34,785 bases of DNA from Flammeovirgaceae bacterium UBA2338 (GTDB lineage Bacteria; Bacteroidota; Bacteroidia; Cytophagales; Cyclobacteriaceae): contig DDUM01000009.1 in NCBI GenBank assembly GCA_002344795.1, forward strand, positions 1 to 34,785, read 5' to 3'. Below, one piece after another: positions 26,301 to 34,668 of this stretch (positions within the stretch are counted from its first letter, which is position 1; the number at the start of each line of letters is the position of its first letter). The notes beneath the pieces were generated by a model that did no database searches, was not told the DNA's origin, and worked only from the letters and a program-made list of their open reading frames with translations. The position numbers and the translations under genes are program-made.

Positions 26301-26345
26301 TTGCCATAGTTTAAATCGAAGAAAAGCCGGTAGTAATTTTATTCC

Positions 26346-26906
26346 ATGAAGTACTTAGTCGCAGGTTTGGGGAATATTGGTGTTGAATATGAACTCACAC
26401 GTCATAATATTGGCTTTCTGATTCTGGATCGAATTGCAGATAACAAGGGTATTACGTTCTCAACCAGCAGATATGCAGACAAAGCAGAGTTGAAGCACAA
26501 AGGACGCCAAATCCACTTTATCAAACCCAATACGTACATGAACCTCAGTGGCAAAGCCATTGCCTATTGGCTGCAGGAATTGAAAATACCGAAAGAAAAC
26601 CTTTTGGTAGTGGTTGACGACCTGGCTTTGCCCTTTGGAACATTAAGAATGAGGGCTAAAGGAAGTGCGGCAGGTCACAATGGCCTTACCAATATAGAAC
26701 AACTAACAGGAGGCCAGGATTATCCAAGGCTAAGATTCGGGGTCGGAAATGATTTTGGGAAGGGCCAGCAGGTGAATTATGTGCTTAGCAATTTCAATAG
26801 TGAAGAACTTGAAACACTCCCATCATTAATGGACAAGGCAGAAGAAATGATTCTATCATTTTGCACCATTGGAATTGAAAGGACAATGAGCCTTTTCAAT
26901 AGCTAA
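26346..26906 (+). CDS. pth: Peptidyl-tRNA hydrolase
   Basis: The 186-residue enzyme frees tRNA from peptidyl-tRNA that has dropped off the ribosome. The active-site residues are all present: Asn10 in GLGNIG, His20 in TRHNIGF, Asn66 in TYMNLSG, Asp91 in VVVDDLALP and Asn112 in AAGHNGLTNIEQ. The length is typical. It lies after the rplY terminator and is convergent with metG, with 54 bases between the two stops. Confidence 0.97.
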   Translation: MKYLVAGLGNIGVEYELTRHNIGFLILDRIADNKGITFSTSRYADKAELKHKGRQIHFIKPNTYMNLSGKAIAYWLQELKIPKENLLVVVDDLALPFGTLRMRAKGSAAGHNGLTNIEQLTGGQDYPRLRFGVGNDFGKGQQVNYVLSNFNSEELETLPSLMDKAEEMILSFCTIGIERTMSLFNS

Positions 26907-26960
26907 TCATTAGAAATCGGAAGTCAGACTCCCAATTGACCAATGCATAGGTCAAAAGTC

Positions 26961-29072
26961 CTAACTAATAGAAGAACCAGGAGATACAGGGTCTGAAGAA
27001 CTTATCAACTTAAGGGCACCATCTTTGTCCTCAGCCATTAATATCATTCCCTGAGATTCAAAGCCCATTATTTTCCTTGGCGCCAGATTAACGAGGATGG
27101 TCACTTGTTTACCTACCATTTCTTCAGGTGTATAGTGCTCGGCAATTCCGCTCAGTACCGTACGCGTGTCAATGCCTGTGTCCACCTGCATTTTGAGGAG
27201 TTTTTTTGATTTTTCCACCTTCTCAGCGGCAATCACTTTGCCAATGCGCATATCCATTTTAGAAAATTCATCAAACGTAATTTCTGCCTTAGCTGGTACT
27301 GCTGACTGATTTTGTAATTCCATCTTTTTCTTATTTTCATTAAGGCGGGTGATTTGACCTGCAATCACCTCATCTTCTATCTTTTCGAACAATAACTCCG
27401 CGGCACTCACCTGGTGTCCATCTTGTAGTAAACTCACCGAGCCCGTTTCATCCCAATTGTGGGAATCAAGTTTTAATATCCCTTTCAATTTTTCAGCACT
27501 AAAGGGTAGAAATGGAGCCGATAGCACCGCCAGATTAGCAGCAATTTGAAGAGATAGATTAAGAATAGTACCCACCCTATTCATATCCGTTTTGGCCAGT
27601 TTCCATGGCTCTGTTTCCGCGAGGTACTTATTTCCTAAGCGGGCAAGATCCATAAGATGGGCAGTAGCTTCTCTGAACTTATAGTTTTCAATAGCATCAC
27701 CAATTTTAGAAGGAAACCCGCGCAATGCCTCAATTACATTTTTATCCAATTCGTCCAGTGTGCCTTTTGCTGGCACCTTCCCTTCAAAGTATTTGTGCGT
27801 GAGCACCATCGCCCTGTTTACAAAATTTCCAAAAATGGCTACCAGTTCATTGTTGTTTTTACTTTGGAAATCCTTCCAGGTAAACTCACTGTCTTTTGTC
27901 TCGGGAAGGTTGGTGAGTAAGGCATAACGCAACACATCCGGCTTGTCAGGGAAATCTTCCAGGTATTCATGCATCTCAATTGACCATCCCCTGCTTGTAG
28001 ACATTTTGTCTCCTTCCAGGTTCATGAATTCGTTGGCTGGCACATTTTGAGGTACGATATACTCCTCAGAGCTGTGCAGCATGATGGGAAAAATAATACA
28101 ATGAAATACAATGTTATCCTTACCAATAAAGTGCACCAATTTGGTTTCCTCATCCTGCCAGTACGCCTTCCAGTCTTTTTCTTTTACTTTTCCAAAATCA
28201 CGTTGCGGTGTGGAATAGTTATTTTTTCCGGTAGCCAACTCCTGAAAAAGAGCTCGTGTGGCTGAGATGTAACCAATAGGAGCATCAAACCATACATAAA
28301 GCACCTTCCCTTCTGCATCCGGCAATGGCACTTTAATGCCCCAGTCCAAATCCCTCGTCATGGCCCTGGACTGCAACCCAGCGTCTATCCATGATTTGCA
28401 TTGGCCATACACATTCACCTTCCAATCTTTTTTATGGCACTCCAGAATCCATTTTCTTAACCATGTCTCGTATTGGTCAAGTGGTAAGTACCAGTGTTTG
28501 GTTGGTTTTAATACGGGTATATTCCCGGTAAGGGTTGATTTTGGATTAATCAACTCCCTTGGACTCAAAGAAGACCCGCATTTTTCACACTGATCTCCAT
28601 ATGCTTCTGCATGGCCACACTTCGGACATGTGCCAATGATGTAGCGATCAGCAAGAAACGCTTTGGCCTCATCGTCATAATATTGCTCCGAAGTTTCTTC
28701 CGTGAGCAATCCCTTATTGAACAAATTGAGAAAGAATTCCTGCGAAGTTTGATGATGAAGGGGGTCGCTGGTACGGTGGTAGACATCAAATGAGATTCCC
28801 AGCTTATAGAGACAATCACGAATCAATACATGGTACTTGTCTATGATCGCCTGGGAAGTAGTATGCTCCTTGAGTGCCTGATTGGGTATGGCCGTTCCAT
28901 GCTCATCGCTACCGCATACAAAAATTACATCCTTTTGATTGAGCCTCAAATACCTTGAATACACATCTGATGGAATGTACGCGCCAGCCAAATGGCCAAT
29001 GTGCTTAGGACCATTGGCGTAAGGTAAGGCTGCAGTTACTGTATATCTTTTGTAGATTTTCTCTTTTCCCAT
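26961..29072 (-). CDS. metG: Methionyl-tRNA synthetase
   Basis: The 703-residue class I synthetase has the HIGH motif at 24-27, the zinc knuckle Cys149/Cys152/Cys162/Cys165 (CPKCGHAEAYGDQCEKC), and KMSTS at 356-360. An anticodon-binding helical domain follows. The C-terminal OB-fold tRNA-binding domain is about 595-703 (FSKMDMRIGKVIAAEKVEKS). That is the long, E. coli-like dimeric type. It is monocistronic as far as I can see and convergent with pth. Confidence 0.97.
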   Translation of the reverse strand: MGKEKIYKRYTVTAALPYANGPKHIGHLAGAYIPSDVYSRYLRLNQKDVIFVCGSDEHGTAIPNQALKEHTTSQAIIDKYHVLIRDCLYKLGISFDVYHRTSDPLHHQTSQEFFLNLFNKGLLTEETSEQYYDDEAKAFLADRYIIGTCPKCGHAEAYGDQCEKCGSSLSPRELINPKSTLTGNIPVLKPTKHWYLPLDQYETWLRKWILECHKKDWKVNVYGQCKSWIDAGLQSRAMTRDLDWGIKVPLPDAEGKVLYVWFDAPIGYISATRALFQELATGKNNYSTPQRDFGKVKEKDWKAYWQDEETKLVHFIGKDNIVFHCIIFPIMLHSSEEYIVPQNVPANEFMNLEGDKMSTSRGWSIEMHEYLEDFPDKPDVLRYALLTNLPETKDSEFTWKDFQSKNNNELVAIFGNFVNRAMVLTHKYFEGKVPAKGTLDELDKNVIEALRGFPSKIGDAIENYKFREATAHLMDLARLGNKYLAETEPWKLAKTDMNRVGTILNLSLQIAANLAVLSAPFLPFSAEKLKGILKLDSHNWDETGSVSLLQDGHQVSAAELLFEKIEDEVIAGQITRLNENKKKMELQNQSAVPAKAEITFDEFSKMDMRIGKVIAAEKVEKSKKLLKMQVDTGIDTRTVLSGIAEHYTPEEMVGKQVTILVNLAPRKIMGFESQGMILMAEDKDGALKLISSSDPVSPGSSIS

Positions 29073-29126
29073 GTATACTTACAATTCCATTTTCGCAAAA
29101 TGCAAAGATGGCGATTGAAGGGAAAA

Positions 29127-31289
29127 TTAGGTGACCTTTAGCACTTTTTGTTTCTGCTTTTCTCTTCTCAGCTCCTCTTCCTTGCGCTTTTCAATAACGG
29201 GTACTAAATCTGGCGGAAAACAGACCTTGAAAACGGTATATCCTTCCACTGTTTTAGACACGTAAATATCTCCACCAAGCTTTGTGGTGGCAAGCTTGGA
29301 CAGGTACAAGCCAATACCACCACTTTCCGAGCGTTCAGAAGCCCTCACGAACAATTGAAATATTTTATCCTTGCTTTCCTCATCAATTCCAATTCCATTG
29401 TCAATAACCTTAGCACATACCCGCTCCCCTTCTTTGGTTATTTCAATCCTCACAAAAGGGTTTACCCGCTTAGAATCATTGTGGTATTTTATCGCATTAT
29501 CAATAAGGTTCTCGAGGATAATTTTTGCCATCTCTTTATCCGACCAAAAATTCAAATCGGGTGCTACATGGTATGAGATATCAATTCTATCGGGCAATTC
29601 TTTTTTCCTTTCCAGTTCCAGAATCTCCTTCAGCTGTTCTTCGAAATTGATCTTCTCGGGTGTTAAAATAGAATGGTTGATCTGATTGATGATCAGGAGC
29701 CGGCTGAGGATGGCATTAAGTTTTGCTGCAGAGGTATCCAGTTTACTGAGGTAGTCCAGCGCAGCCTCATCTGTTACATCCATCATGGCCACGTTACAAA
29801 TACCCTTCAAACTTGCCAGCGGGCCACGGATATCATGAGACGTCTTGTAAATAAAGTTATCCATCTCATCATTCACCTTCAGCAACGATTCATTGGACTC
29901 AACCAACTCTCGTGTTCGTTCTTGTACCTCTCTTTCCAGCTGAAGGTTGGAATCGCTTAACATCTCGTTTTGCCGCTGTATGGTTTCCTTCGCCTTAGCC
30001 AATTCCTTATTGATCTTTCTTTGAGACTGGTTAACACGGTACATTACAAAGGCAAACCCGAGTGTAAGGAAGGTGATGGTGATGATAAAAGCGTATTGTA
30101 CCTTTTGGCGTGCAATGATTTCTTCTTGAAGAGCCAATACCTGATCTTTCGCTGCAATGGTTTTAATGTTTTCCCGTTCTTCATGCTCCGTTTGAATTCT
30201 CGAAATATTTTTGATCAAATCACCACTAAATATTTCTCTGTTGAGTTCAATGTATTTTTGCTGATATTCAGAAGCGGACTGATAGTCCCCCAGGTTATTG
30301 TATATGGAGACATACAATAAATAATTATTTAATGTTTGATCCCTTAAGTTAGTTCCTACCAGGGTTGATTGACTTTCGTTCAGATAGTCTAAGGCCTGAT
30401 TGGGTTTATTTTCTTTAAGCTCTATGACAGCACGTAAATGGAGTGCTTGCGATTCGTACATGTTAGAACCAATTCTTCGAGCAATTTTAATTGTTTTGGC
30501 CAGTTCATCGCGTGCTTTAGTCAACGCATTCTTTTCCATGGATATCTTGGCCAAAGCATAATGGGCTTCTACCTGCACCTCATCCTTACATCCCCCTTCA
30601 CATATTTCTAATACTTTTGAAATATTATCCAATGCCAACTCAAAATTCCCCAAATTGAAATGAGCCAAAGCAATATTGATATAGGCTCTGTCCAGATCGT
30701 GATCAATCCCATTTTGTTCTTTTAAATCTTTGCATTGTATGAAATAGCTGAGGGCGTTTTCATAATCCTGTAAATTGGAATAGACGAGACCAATATTATT
30801 CATGGCAATACTAATGTCCAGTGGATCCCCCTCCATCTGTCTGAACTGAAGTGACTGAAAGTGATAGTCCAACGCTTTATCGTAATTGGCGAAGTCATTA
30901 TGGGAAATCGCCAGATTGTTCAATAAAAACTTAACCTGTTCCCTGTAGCCATTTCTCTTGGCAATTTCTAATGCGTATTCAAAATCAGGAATGCAAAGTG
31001 AGCTTCCAAGCTTCATTCTGACAAACCCCTTCGCATTGTATGACTTTACAATAGAGAGACTGTCCCCTGTTTGACGAGCCTGCGTTGCCGCCAGCGATGA
31101 ATAGTAGAGTGCAGAATCATAATTACTGTGCAAATTCTCACGAAACAGACCAAGAAGAACTTCGTATCGCTCTTTACCTCTTGTTTGCTTTAATTCTTTT
31201 TTCAATGAATCAACAACAGAGGATTGCGGGTAAGCCATCAGGCTCATTGTAAGAAGAACAAACACAGATATGAATCGCACCCAACTCAT
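29127..31289 (-). CDS. TPR-domain sensor histidine kinase 1
   Basis: In order, the 720-residue protein has a signal peptide (about 1-22), a long TPR array (about 40-350) with repeats such as AMNNIGLVYSNLQDYENALSY, one membrane helix (about 398-418) and a coiled coil (about 420-475). The HisKA domain has His485 in KTSHDIRGPLASL. The HATPase domain has the N-box ENLIDNAIKY (Asn594, Asn598), the G1 box IDNGIGI and the G2 box SGGIGLYLSK. The tail (700-720) is Lys/Glu-rich. By this topology the TPRs are periplasmic and the kinase is cytoplasmic. No response regulator is adjacent, so it is an orphan kinase. Divergent across 145 bases is a small lipoprotein gene, and a paralogous kinase with the same arrangement lies at 32177-34219. 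Confidence 0.93.
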   Translation of the reverse strand: MSWVRFISVFVLLTMSLMAYPQSSVVDSLKKELKQTRGKERYEVLLGLFRENLHSNYDSALYYSSLAATQARQTGDSLSIVKSYNAKGFVRMKLGSSLCIPDFEYALEIAKRNGYREQVKFLLNNLAISHNDFANYDKALDYHFQSLQFRQMEGDPLDISIAMNNIGLVYSNLQDYENALSYFIQCKDLKEQNGIDHDLDRAYINIALAHFNLGNFELALDNISKVLEICEGGCKDEVQVEAHYALAKISMEKNALTKARDELAKTIKIARRIGSNMYESQALHLRAVIELKENKPNQALDYLNESQSTLVGTNLRDQTLNNYLLYVSIYNNLGDYQSASEYQQKYIELNREIFSGDLIKNISRIQTEHEERENIKTIAAKDQVLALQEEIIARQKVQYAFIITITFLTLGFAFVMYRVNQSQRKINKELAKAKETIQRQNEMLSDSNLQLEREVQERTRELVESNESLLKVNDEMDNFIYKTSHDIRGPLASLKGICNVAMMDVTDEAALDYLSKLDTSAAKLNAILSRLLIINQINHSILTPEKINFEEQLKEILELERKKELPDRIDISYHVAPDLNFWSDKEMAKIILENLIDNAIKYHNDSKRVNPFVRIEITKEGERVCAKVIDNGIGIDEESKDKIFQLFVRASERSESGGIGLYLSKLATTKLGGDIYVSKTVEGYTVFKVCFPPDLVPVIEKRKEEELRREKQKQKVLKVT

Positions 31290-31434
31290 TTGTAACTAAT
31301 TGATTTTTAAGTACATACGTGCTGTCAAATATTCCTTTACACTTTCGATCTCATTTGAAGTGCTCACTTTTGCTATAGTTGATTTAAAACAACAACCGAC
31401 TAACTAAAACAATTTAAATCTAAATTATTAAACC

Positions 31435-31578
31435 ATGAAAAAATTATTCTACACTTTGGTATTTGCAGTTGTTACCTCATTTGCCATTTCATCTTGCACA
31501 GAAGAAAGTATCCGTCCTCAGGATGGTGGAGGAAGTTCAACTGATCCATGTCAATGGGGCGGACCTGGTTGCAAATAA
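31435..31578 (+). CDS. 47-aa SCTEE-type small lipoprotein (peptide A)
   Basis: This short gene encodes MKKLFYTLVFAVVTSFAISS, then Cys21, so it has a lipoprotein signal with lipobox ISSC. The mature 27 residues start CTEESIRPQDGGG and end with a CQWGGPGCK loop in which two Cys (39 and 46) flank WGGPG. The start has the same sequence logic as the array peptides at 34381-34785 (C-T-E-E-x-I-x-P-Q-x-G-x-G). It is divergent from TPR kinase 1 and 25 bases upstream of a second small gene, with a terminator after that. The function is unknown. The clear lipobox, the homologous copies elsewhere in the window and the following terminator argue that it is real. Confidence 0.82.
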   Translation: MKKLFYTLVFAVVTSFAISSCTEESIRPQDGGGSSTDPCQWGGPGCK

Positions 31579-31603
31579 TAAACACACCTAATATACAAAG
31601 ACC

Positions 31604-31780
31604 ATGAAAGTTAAACTTCTGTTCTTGTTACTTGCTATTGCTTCTCTATTTTCTTTTGTGTTACGTACTAACACCTCTGAAGTTAAAGTGAAAAAAGCGG
31701 CAATATCAAACGAAAGTATATTGCATGAGAAAGAACCAATGCAACCTTTTGCTATGACAGACAGAAACCAGTTTGATTAA
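31604..31780 (+). CDS. 58-aa exported peptide of unknown function
   Basis: The 58-residue protein has a Lys-flanked hydrophobic N-terminus (MKVKLLFLLLAIASLFSFVL), which would act as a signal peptide or membrane anchor. A charged tail follows (TSEVKVKKAAISNESILHEK ... DRNQFD). It has no Cys, so it is not a lipoprotein. It begins 25 bases after peptide A on the same strand, and a strong terminator follows 18 bases after its stop, so the two form a small operon. I do not recognise a family. Confidence 0.7.
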   Translation: MKVKLLFLLLAIASLFSFVLRTNTSEVKVKKAAISNESILHEKEPMQPFAMTDRNQFD

Positions 31781-31798
31781 TTGAGATTTACATCACCC

Positions 31799-31836
31799 AA
31801 AACCCTTTCAGCTTATGGTTGGAAGGGTTTTTTTTT
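31799..31836 (+). terminator. Rho-independent terminator of the peptide A operon
   Basis: AAAACCCTT (31799-31807) pairs with AAGGGTTTT (31823-31831) around a 15-base loop, and the T-tract runs through 31836. It lies 18 bases after the 58-aa gene. Confidence 0.88.
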
Positions 31837-32176
31837 GCTCCAAATTAATCTGTGCCTCCTGGCATGCCGTTTAGTATCCTGACATTTCACTTCAACACAA
31901 TTGACAAGATACAATCATTATTGTACAGTTACCAGAGTCCCTCCTGATGTATTGTTGCCCATAACCAAACAATCGATTGTCAGTGACTTCAGAGACGCTC
32001 AAAGCCTAAAAAGTAAAAACTCGCAATAAAAAATATTTTTACGTCAAAAAATGATGCTTTTTTACATTTTTGATACACTTTCTTACATCATTTTAAGTAA
32101 GATTTTGAAATATTTTTCGAAGGAAAAAGTATGATAATCGTAAAGGGTTAAGGATCTAAACCAAGTTGCGGGTATC
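31837..32176. other. 340-base intergenic region with ACAAT/ATTGT half-sites
   Basis: I see no gene here. The right part (32020-32130) is very AT-rich. Six ACAAT or ATTGT pentamers lie between 31897 and 31980. They include a 12-bp palindrome ACAATCGATTGT (31969-31980) and the inverted pair TACAAT-CATT-ATTGTA (31910-31925). A further inverted repeat, TCTTAC (32081-32086) with GTAAGA (32097-32102), lies nearer the kinase 2 stop codon. None has a T-tract, so no clear terminator for kinase 2 is visible. Confidence 0.5.
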
Positions 32177-34219
32177 CTAACCTGCCACTGTCATCACAGG
32201 CCGGTCTTCCAACTCCTGCTTGGCCAGGTTAGTCGAGATAATGAGCTTGAAAATAGTAGGAGCTGAAGAGCGCGCAAGGATAACGCGACCTCCCAGTCTG
32301 TTGGCAGCCATTTGTGCCAGGAACAAACCCAAACCACTTCCGTGCACATCGCTGGCTACATAAAACAATTGAAATATTTTTTCTCTCGCCTGATCGTTTA
32401 TGCCTAGTCCGTTATCCTCCACAGCAATGGATGTGGTATCCCCCGATTGAGACCATGATACCTTGATGTACTTCTCTCGCTTGTTCGAAGCAAAATAATG
32501 AAACGCGTTATCCAATAATTTAGACAACACAAAACCAATCAGGTTTTTATCAGACAGCAGAGGTTTCTTCCAGTCTCCTCTTTCTATGCGCAATGAAATG
32601 AGCGGAAAGTGATTTAGGTTTTTAAAAGAACTGTATACTTCCTCTACTAAATTACCCATATCTACTTCCTCTATACAAATAGGAAGATTGCGAATGCGAT
32701 TGGTTTCCATCAACTGGCTTAAAGTTTGATTTAAACCGTGCGCAGTAGACTCTATTTTTCCAAGATAATCCCTCACACGCAATGGTTCTTCATAATCCTG
32801 TTTGGCAATGTTGGTTAACCCCATCAACGTGGCCAGTGGACCTCTGATATCATGGGAAGCACGGTACACCAGTTGATCATATTCCTGCGTCATCTGTGTC
32901 AGATCTGTATTGCTTTTTACAAGTTCTCCAGTACGCTTTTCAATCTCTTTTTCCAGGATTTTTTTCATCCGATGACTGGCTCTGTAATTCCTATAAATAA
33001 GAATAGAAACAGCTACTAATAATATGGAAATAACACCTACAAGGGTTGTGATCAAACGAACCCTTTCTATTTCAGTATCCTTTTGTTGTATGATCACTTC
33101 AGACTGTTTTCTCTGGGCATCAAGCTGGATTTCCTTCAGGTTATTGGCCATTTGCTCATTGAAAATGCTATCCTTAATGGCCATATGCTTTTGCTGAAAA
33201 TCTATCACCTTGTGAAAATCTCCTTTTGCACTATACACATCTATCAGCGCCTTATACAAATCTCTTTTAACCCGTCTAAGGTTCAATTCTTCAGCTATTT
33301 CTAATGCAGATTTCAGGTATTCTTCGCTCTCTGAATAGTTTTTATTTTTAAAACTAAACAAGCCAAAATAGTGGAGTGTATTGGCTAATACTTTACGATT
33401 CCCCGATAATTGCCCGAACTTATAGGCATCGTTTAAGTAAGGAAGTGATTTGTCATAGCTGCCTGTATGATAGTTGGCATAGGCCAGACTAAAATACAGG
33501 TCTGCCAATTGAAAATCACTACATTCATCACTATAAGATGTCTCAACTTCATTTAATAAAGTCAGGGCCTCCTTGTATCTACCCTGATCATTATACACTA
33601 GCCCAATATTCATGAGGCTGAGATGTAATGAGTTAATCTTAAATTTCTTTTTTATTTCAACCGAAGCCTCAAGATTCTGTAAGGCCTCTTTATAGTTATT
33701 CAAGTAATAAAAAACCAGGCCAATATTATTTAATGCAAAAGCTACATCCTCATTCATTTTTCGCTTTTTCGCATTATCCAGTGAGATGTGATAATACTTT
33801 AGAGCACTGTCGTAAACATCCTGATTTTCGAAGTGGAGCCCCAGGTCATTAGTTGTATAAACTAAAAGATCTATGTAGTTGAATTCTTGGCTGGTCTTAA
33901 TGCCCTCATAGTAATAATATCTTGCTGAGTCCAAATTCTGTAGTCGGTTATTCAGCATTCCAAGAGCCCTACATGACTTAGCAAACAAAAAAGAATGATT
34001 ATACTTTTTGCTCAATTTATAAGCCATCAAAGCATGTCCTTTCGCATCCTCCAAATCCCCATTACTATACAGGATAGACCTGAATAATTCATAATGCAGG
34101 CTATCGTGTACAACCTCATTTGAGGCTTTTAATTCACTCAATACATCTTCGCTTCTTGTCTGGCCAAAAGCCAGTACTGAAAACATACTGATAACAAATA
34201 ATAGACATGTATGACGCAT
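32177..34219 (-). CDS. TPR-domain sensor histidine kinase 2
   Basis: The 680-residue paralogue of kinase 1 has the same layout: signal peptide (about 1-19), TPR array (about 40-350; ALNNIGLVFYYLNNYKEALQN), membrane helix (about 388-410) and coiled coil (about 412-450). HisKA follows with His456 in RASHDIRGPLATL, then HATPase with G1 EDNGLGI and G2 GSGLGLFLAQ. The N-box reads SKLLDNAFHY, so the first Asn of the NxxxN pair is Lys567 and only Asn571 remains. That could weaken Mg-ATP binding. No response regulator is adjacent. It is divergent from an array of small lipoprotein genes, and the promoter lies between them. Confidence 0.92.
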   Translation of the reverse strand: MRHTCLLFVISMFSVLAFGQTRSEDVLSELKASNEVVHDSLHYELFRSILYSNGDLEDAKGHALMAYKLSKKYNHSFLFAKSCRALGMLNNRLQNLDSARYYYYEGIKTSQEFNYIDLLVYTTNDLGLHFENQDVYDSALKYYHISLDNAKKRKMNEDVAFALNNIGLVFYYLNNYKEALQNLEASVEIKKKFKINSLHLSLMNIGLVYNDQGRYKEALTLLNEVETSYSDECSDFQLADLYFSLAYANYHTGSYDKSLPYLNDAYKFGQLSGNRKVLANTLHYFGLFSFKNKNYSESEEYLKSALEIAEELNLRRVKRDLYKALIDVYSAKGDFHKVIDFQQKHMAIKDSIFNEQMANNLKEIQLDAQRKQSEVIIQQKDTEIERVRLITTLVGVISILLVAVSILIYRNYRASHRMKKILEKEIEKRTGELVKSNTDLTQMTQEYDQLVYRASHDIRGPLATLMGLTNIAKQDYEEPLRVRDYLGKIESTAHGLNQTLSQLMETNRIRNLPICIEEVDMGNLVEEVYSSFKNLNHFPLISLRIERGDWKKPLLSDKNLIGFVLSKLLDNAFHYFASNKREKYIKVSWSQSGDTTSIAVEDNGLGINDQAREKIFQLFYVASDVHGSGLGLFLAQMAANRLGGRVILARSSAPTIFKLIISTNLAKQELEDRPVMTVAG

Positions 34220-34276
34220 GTAATCTAGTCTAATCTATTTAAAATTCAGCTTTGGCCTTTAAATATACATTTGACA

Positions 34277-34308
34277 CAAAGCTAGTAACTACATCAACCT
34301 GGAACCAA
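34277..34308 (-). promoter_or_regulatory. Promoter of TPR kinase 2
   Basis: On the minus strand TTG (34308-34306) is followed after 21 bases by TAGCTTTG (34284-34277), a good match to the Bacteroidota consensus. The leader would be about 50 bases. Confidence 0.65.
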
Positions 34309-34358
34309 AAAAGGTAACAACTAATGAAGTTACTAAAAAAAACTTATTATTATCGAAA

Positions 34359-34366
34359 TAACTTTA
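34359..34366 (+). promoter_or_regulatory. Weak -7 candidate for the lipopeptide array
   Basis: TAACTTTA matches TAnnTTTG at seven of eight places, 14 bases before the first lipopeptide start codon. No TTG is seen upstream. Later copies have no such element in their 24-base spacers, so the array is probably one transcript. Confidence 0.35.
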
Positions 34367-34380
34367 AACCAAAATTAAAC

Positions 34381-34500
34381 ATGAAAAAGCTTATCTACAT
34401 CGCCTTGATCCTAATTACAACTGGTTTGGTGTCTTGTACCGAAGAAAACATCCAACCGCAGAGTGGAAACGGTGGAGCCGGTGAAACTCAAAAATATTAA
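34381..34500 (+). CDS. 39-aa SCTEE-type lipopeptide, array copy 1 (peptide B1)
   Basis: The gene encodes a lipoprotein signal (MKKLIYIALILITTGLVS) followed by Cys19. The mature 21-residue peptide starts CTEENIQPQSGNGG and ends ETQKY. Lipobox LVSC is followed by Thr-Glu-Glu, an acidic pair near the lipidated Cys that resembles the Bacteroidota lipoprotein surface-export signal. It is the first of at least three copies and lies 161 bases from the divergent TPR kinase 2. Its mature N-terminus matches peptide A at 10 of the first 13 positions. The function is unknown. Confidence 0.85.
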   Translation: MKKLIYIALILITTGLVSCTEENIQPQSGNGGAGETQKY

Positions 34501-34524
34501 TCCAAAACCTAAAAAACTCAAACA

Positions 34525-34644
34525 ATGAAAAAGCTTATCTATATCGCCCTGATTTTAATTACTACTGGCTTAGTGTCTTGCACTGAAGAAAACATTCAAC
34601 CACAGAGTGGAAATGGTGGAGCCGGTGAAACTCAAAAATATTAA
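34525..34644 (+). CDS. 39-aa SCTEE-type lipopeptide, array copy 2 (peptide B2)
   Basis: It encodes exactly the same 39 residues as copy 1 although 12 of the codons differ (for example at Tyr6, Leu9, Cys19, Pro26 and Asn30). All changes are silent. The start codon follows an A-rich spacer (AAAACTCAAACA) without a Shine-Dalgarno sequence, as is usual in this phylum. Confidence 0.85.
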   Translation: MKKLIYIALILITTGLVSCTEENIQPQSGNGGAGETQKY

Positions 34645-34668
34645 TCCAAAACCTAAAAAACTCAAACA

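Noticed and set aside
26936..26955. Inverted repeat TTGACC/GGTCAA between pth and metG
   Set aside because: Six base pairs with an 8-base loop and no T-tract in either direction; too weak to call a terminator.
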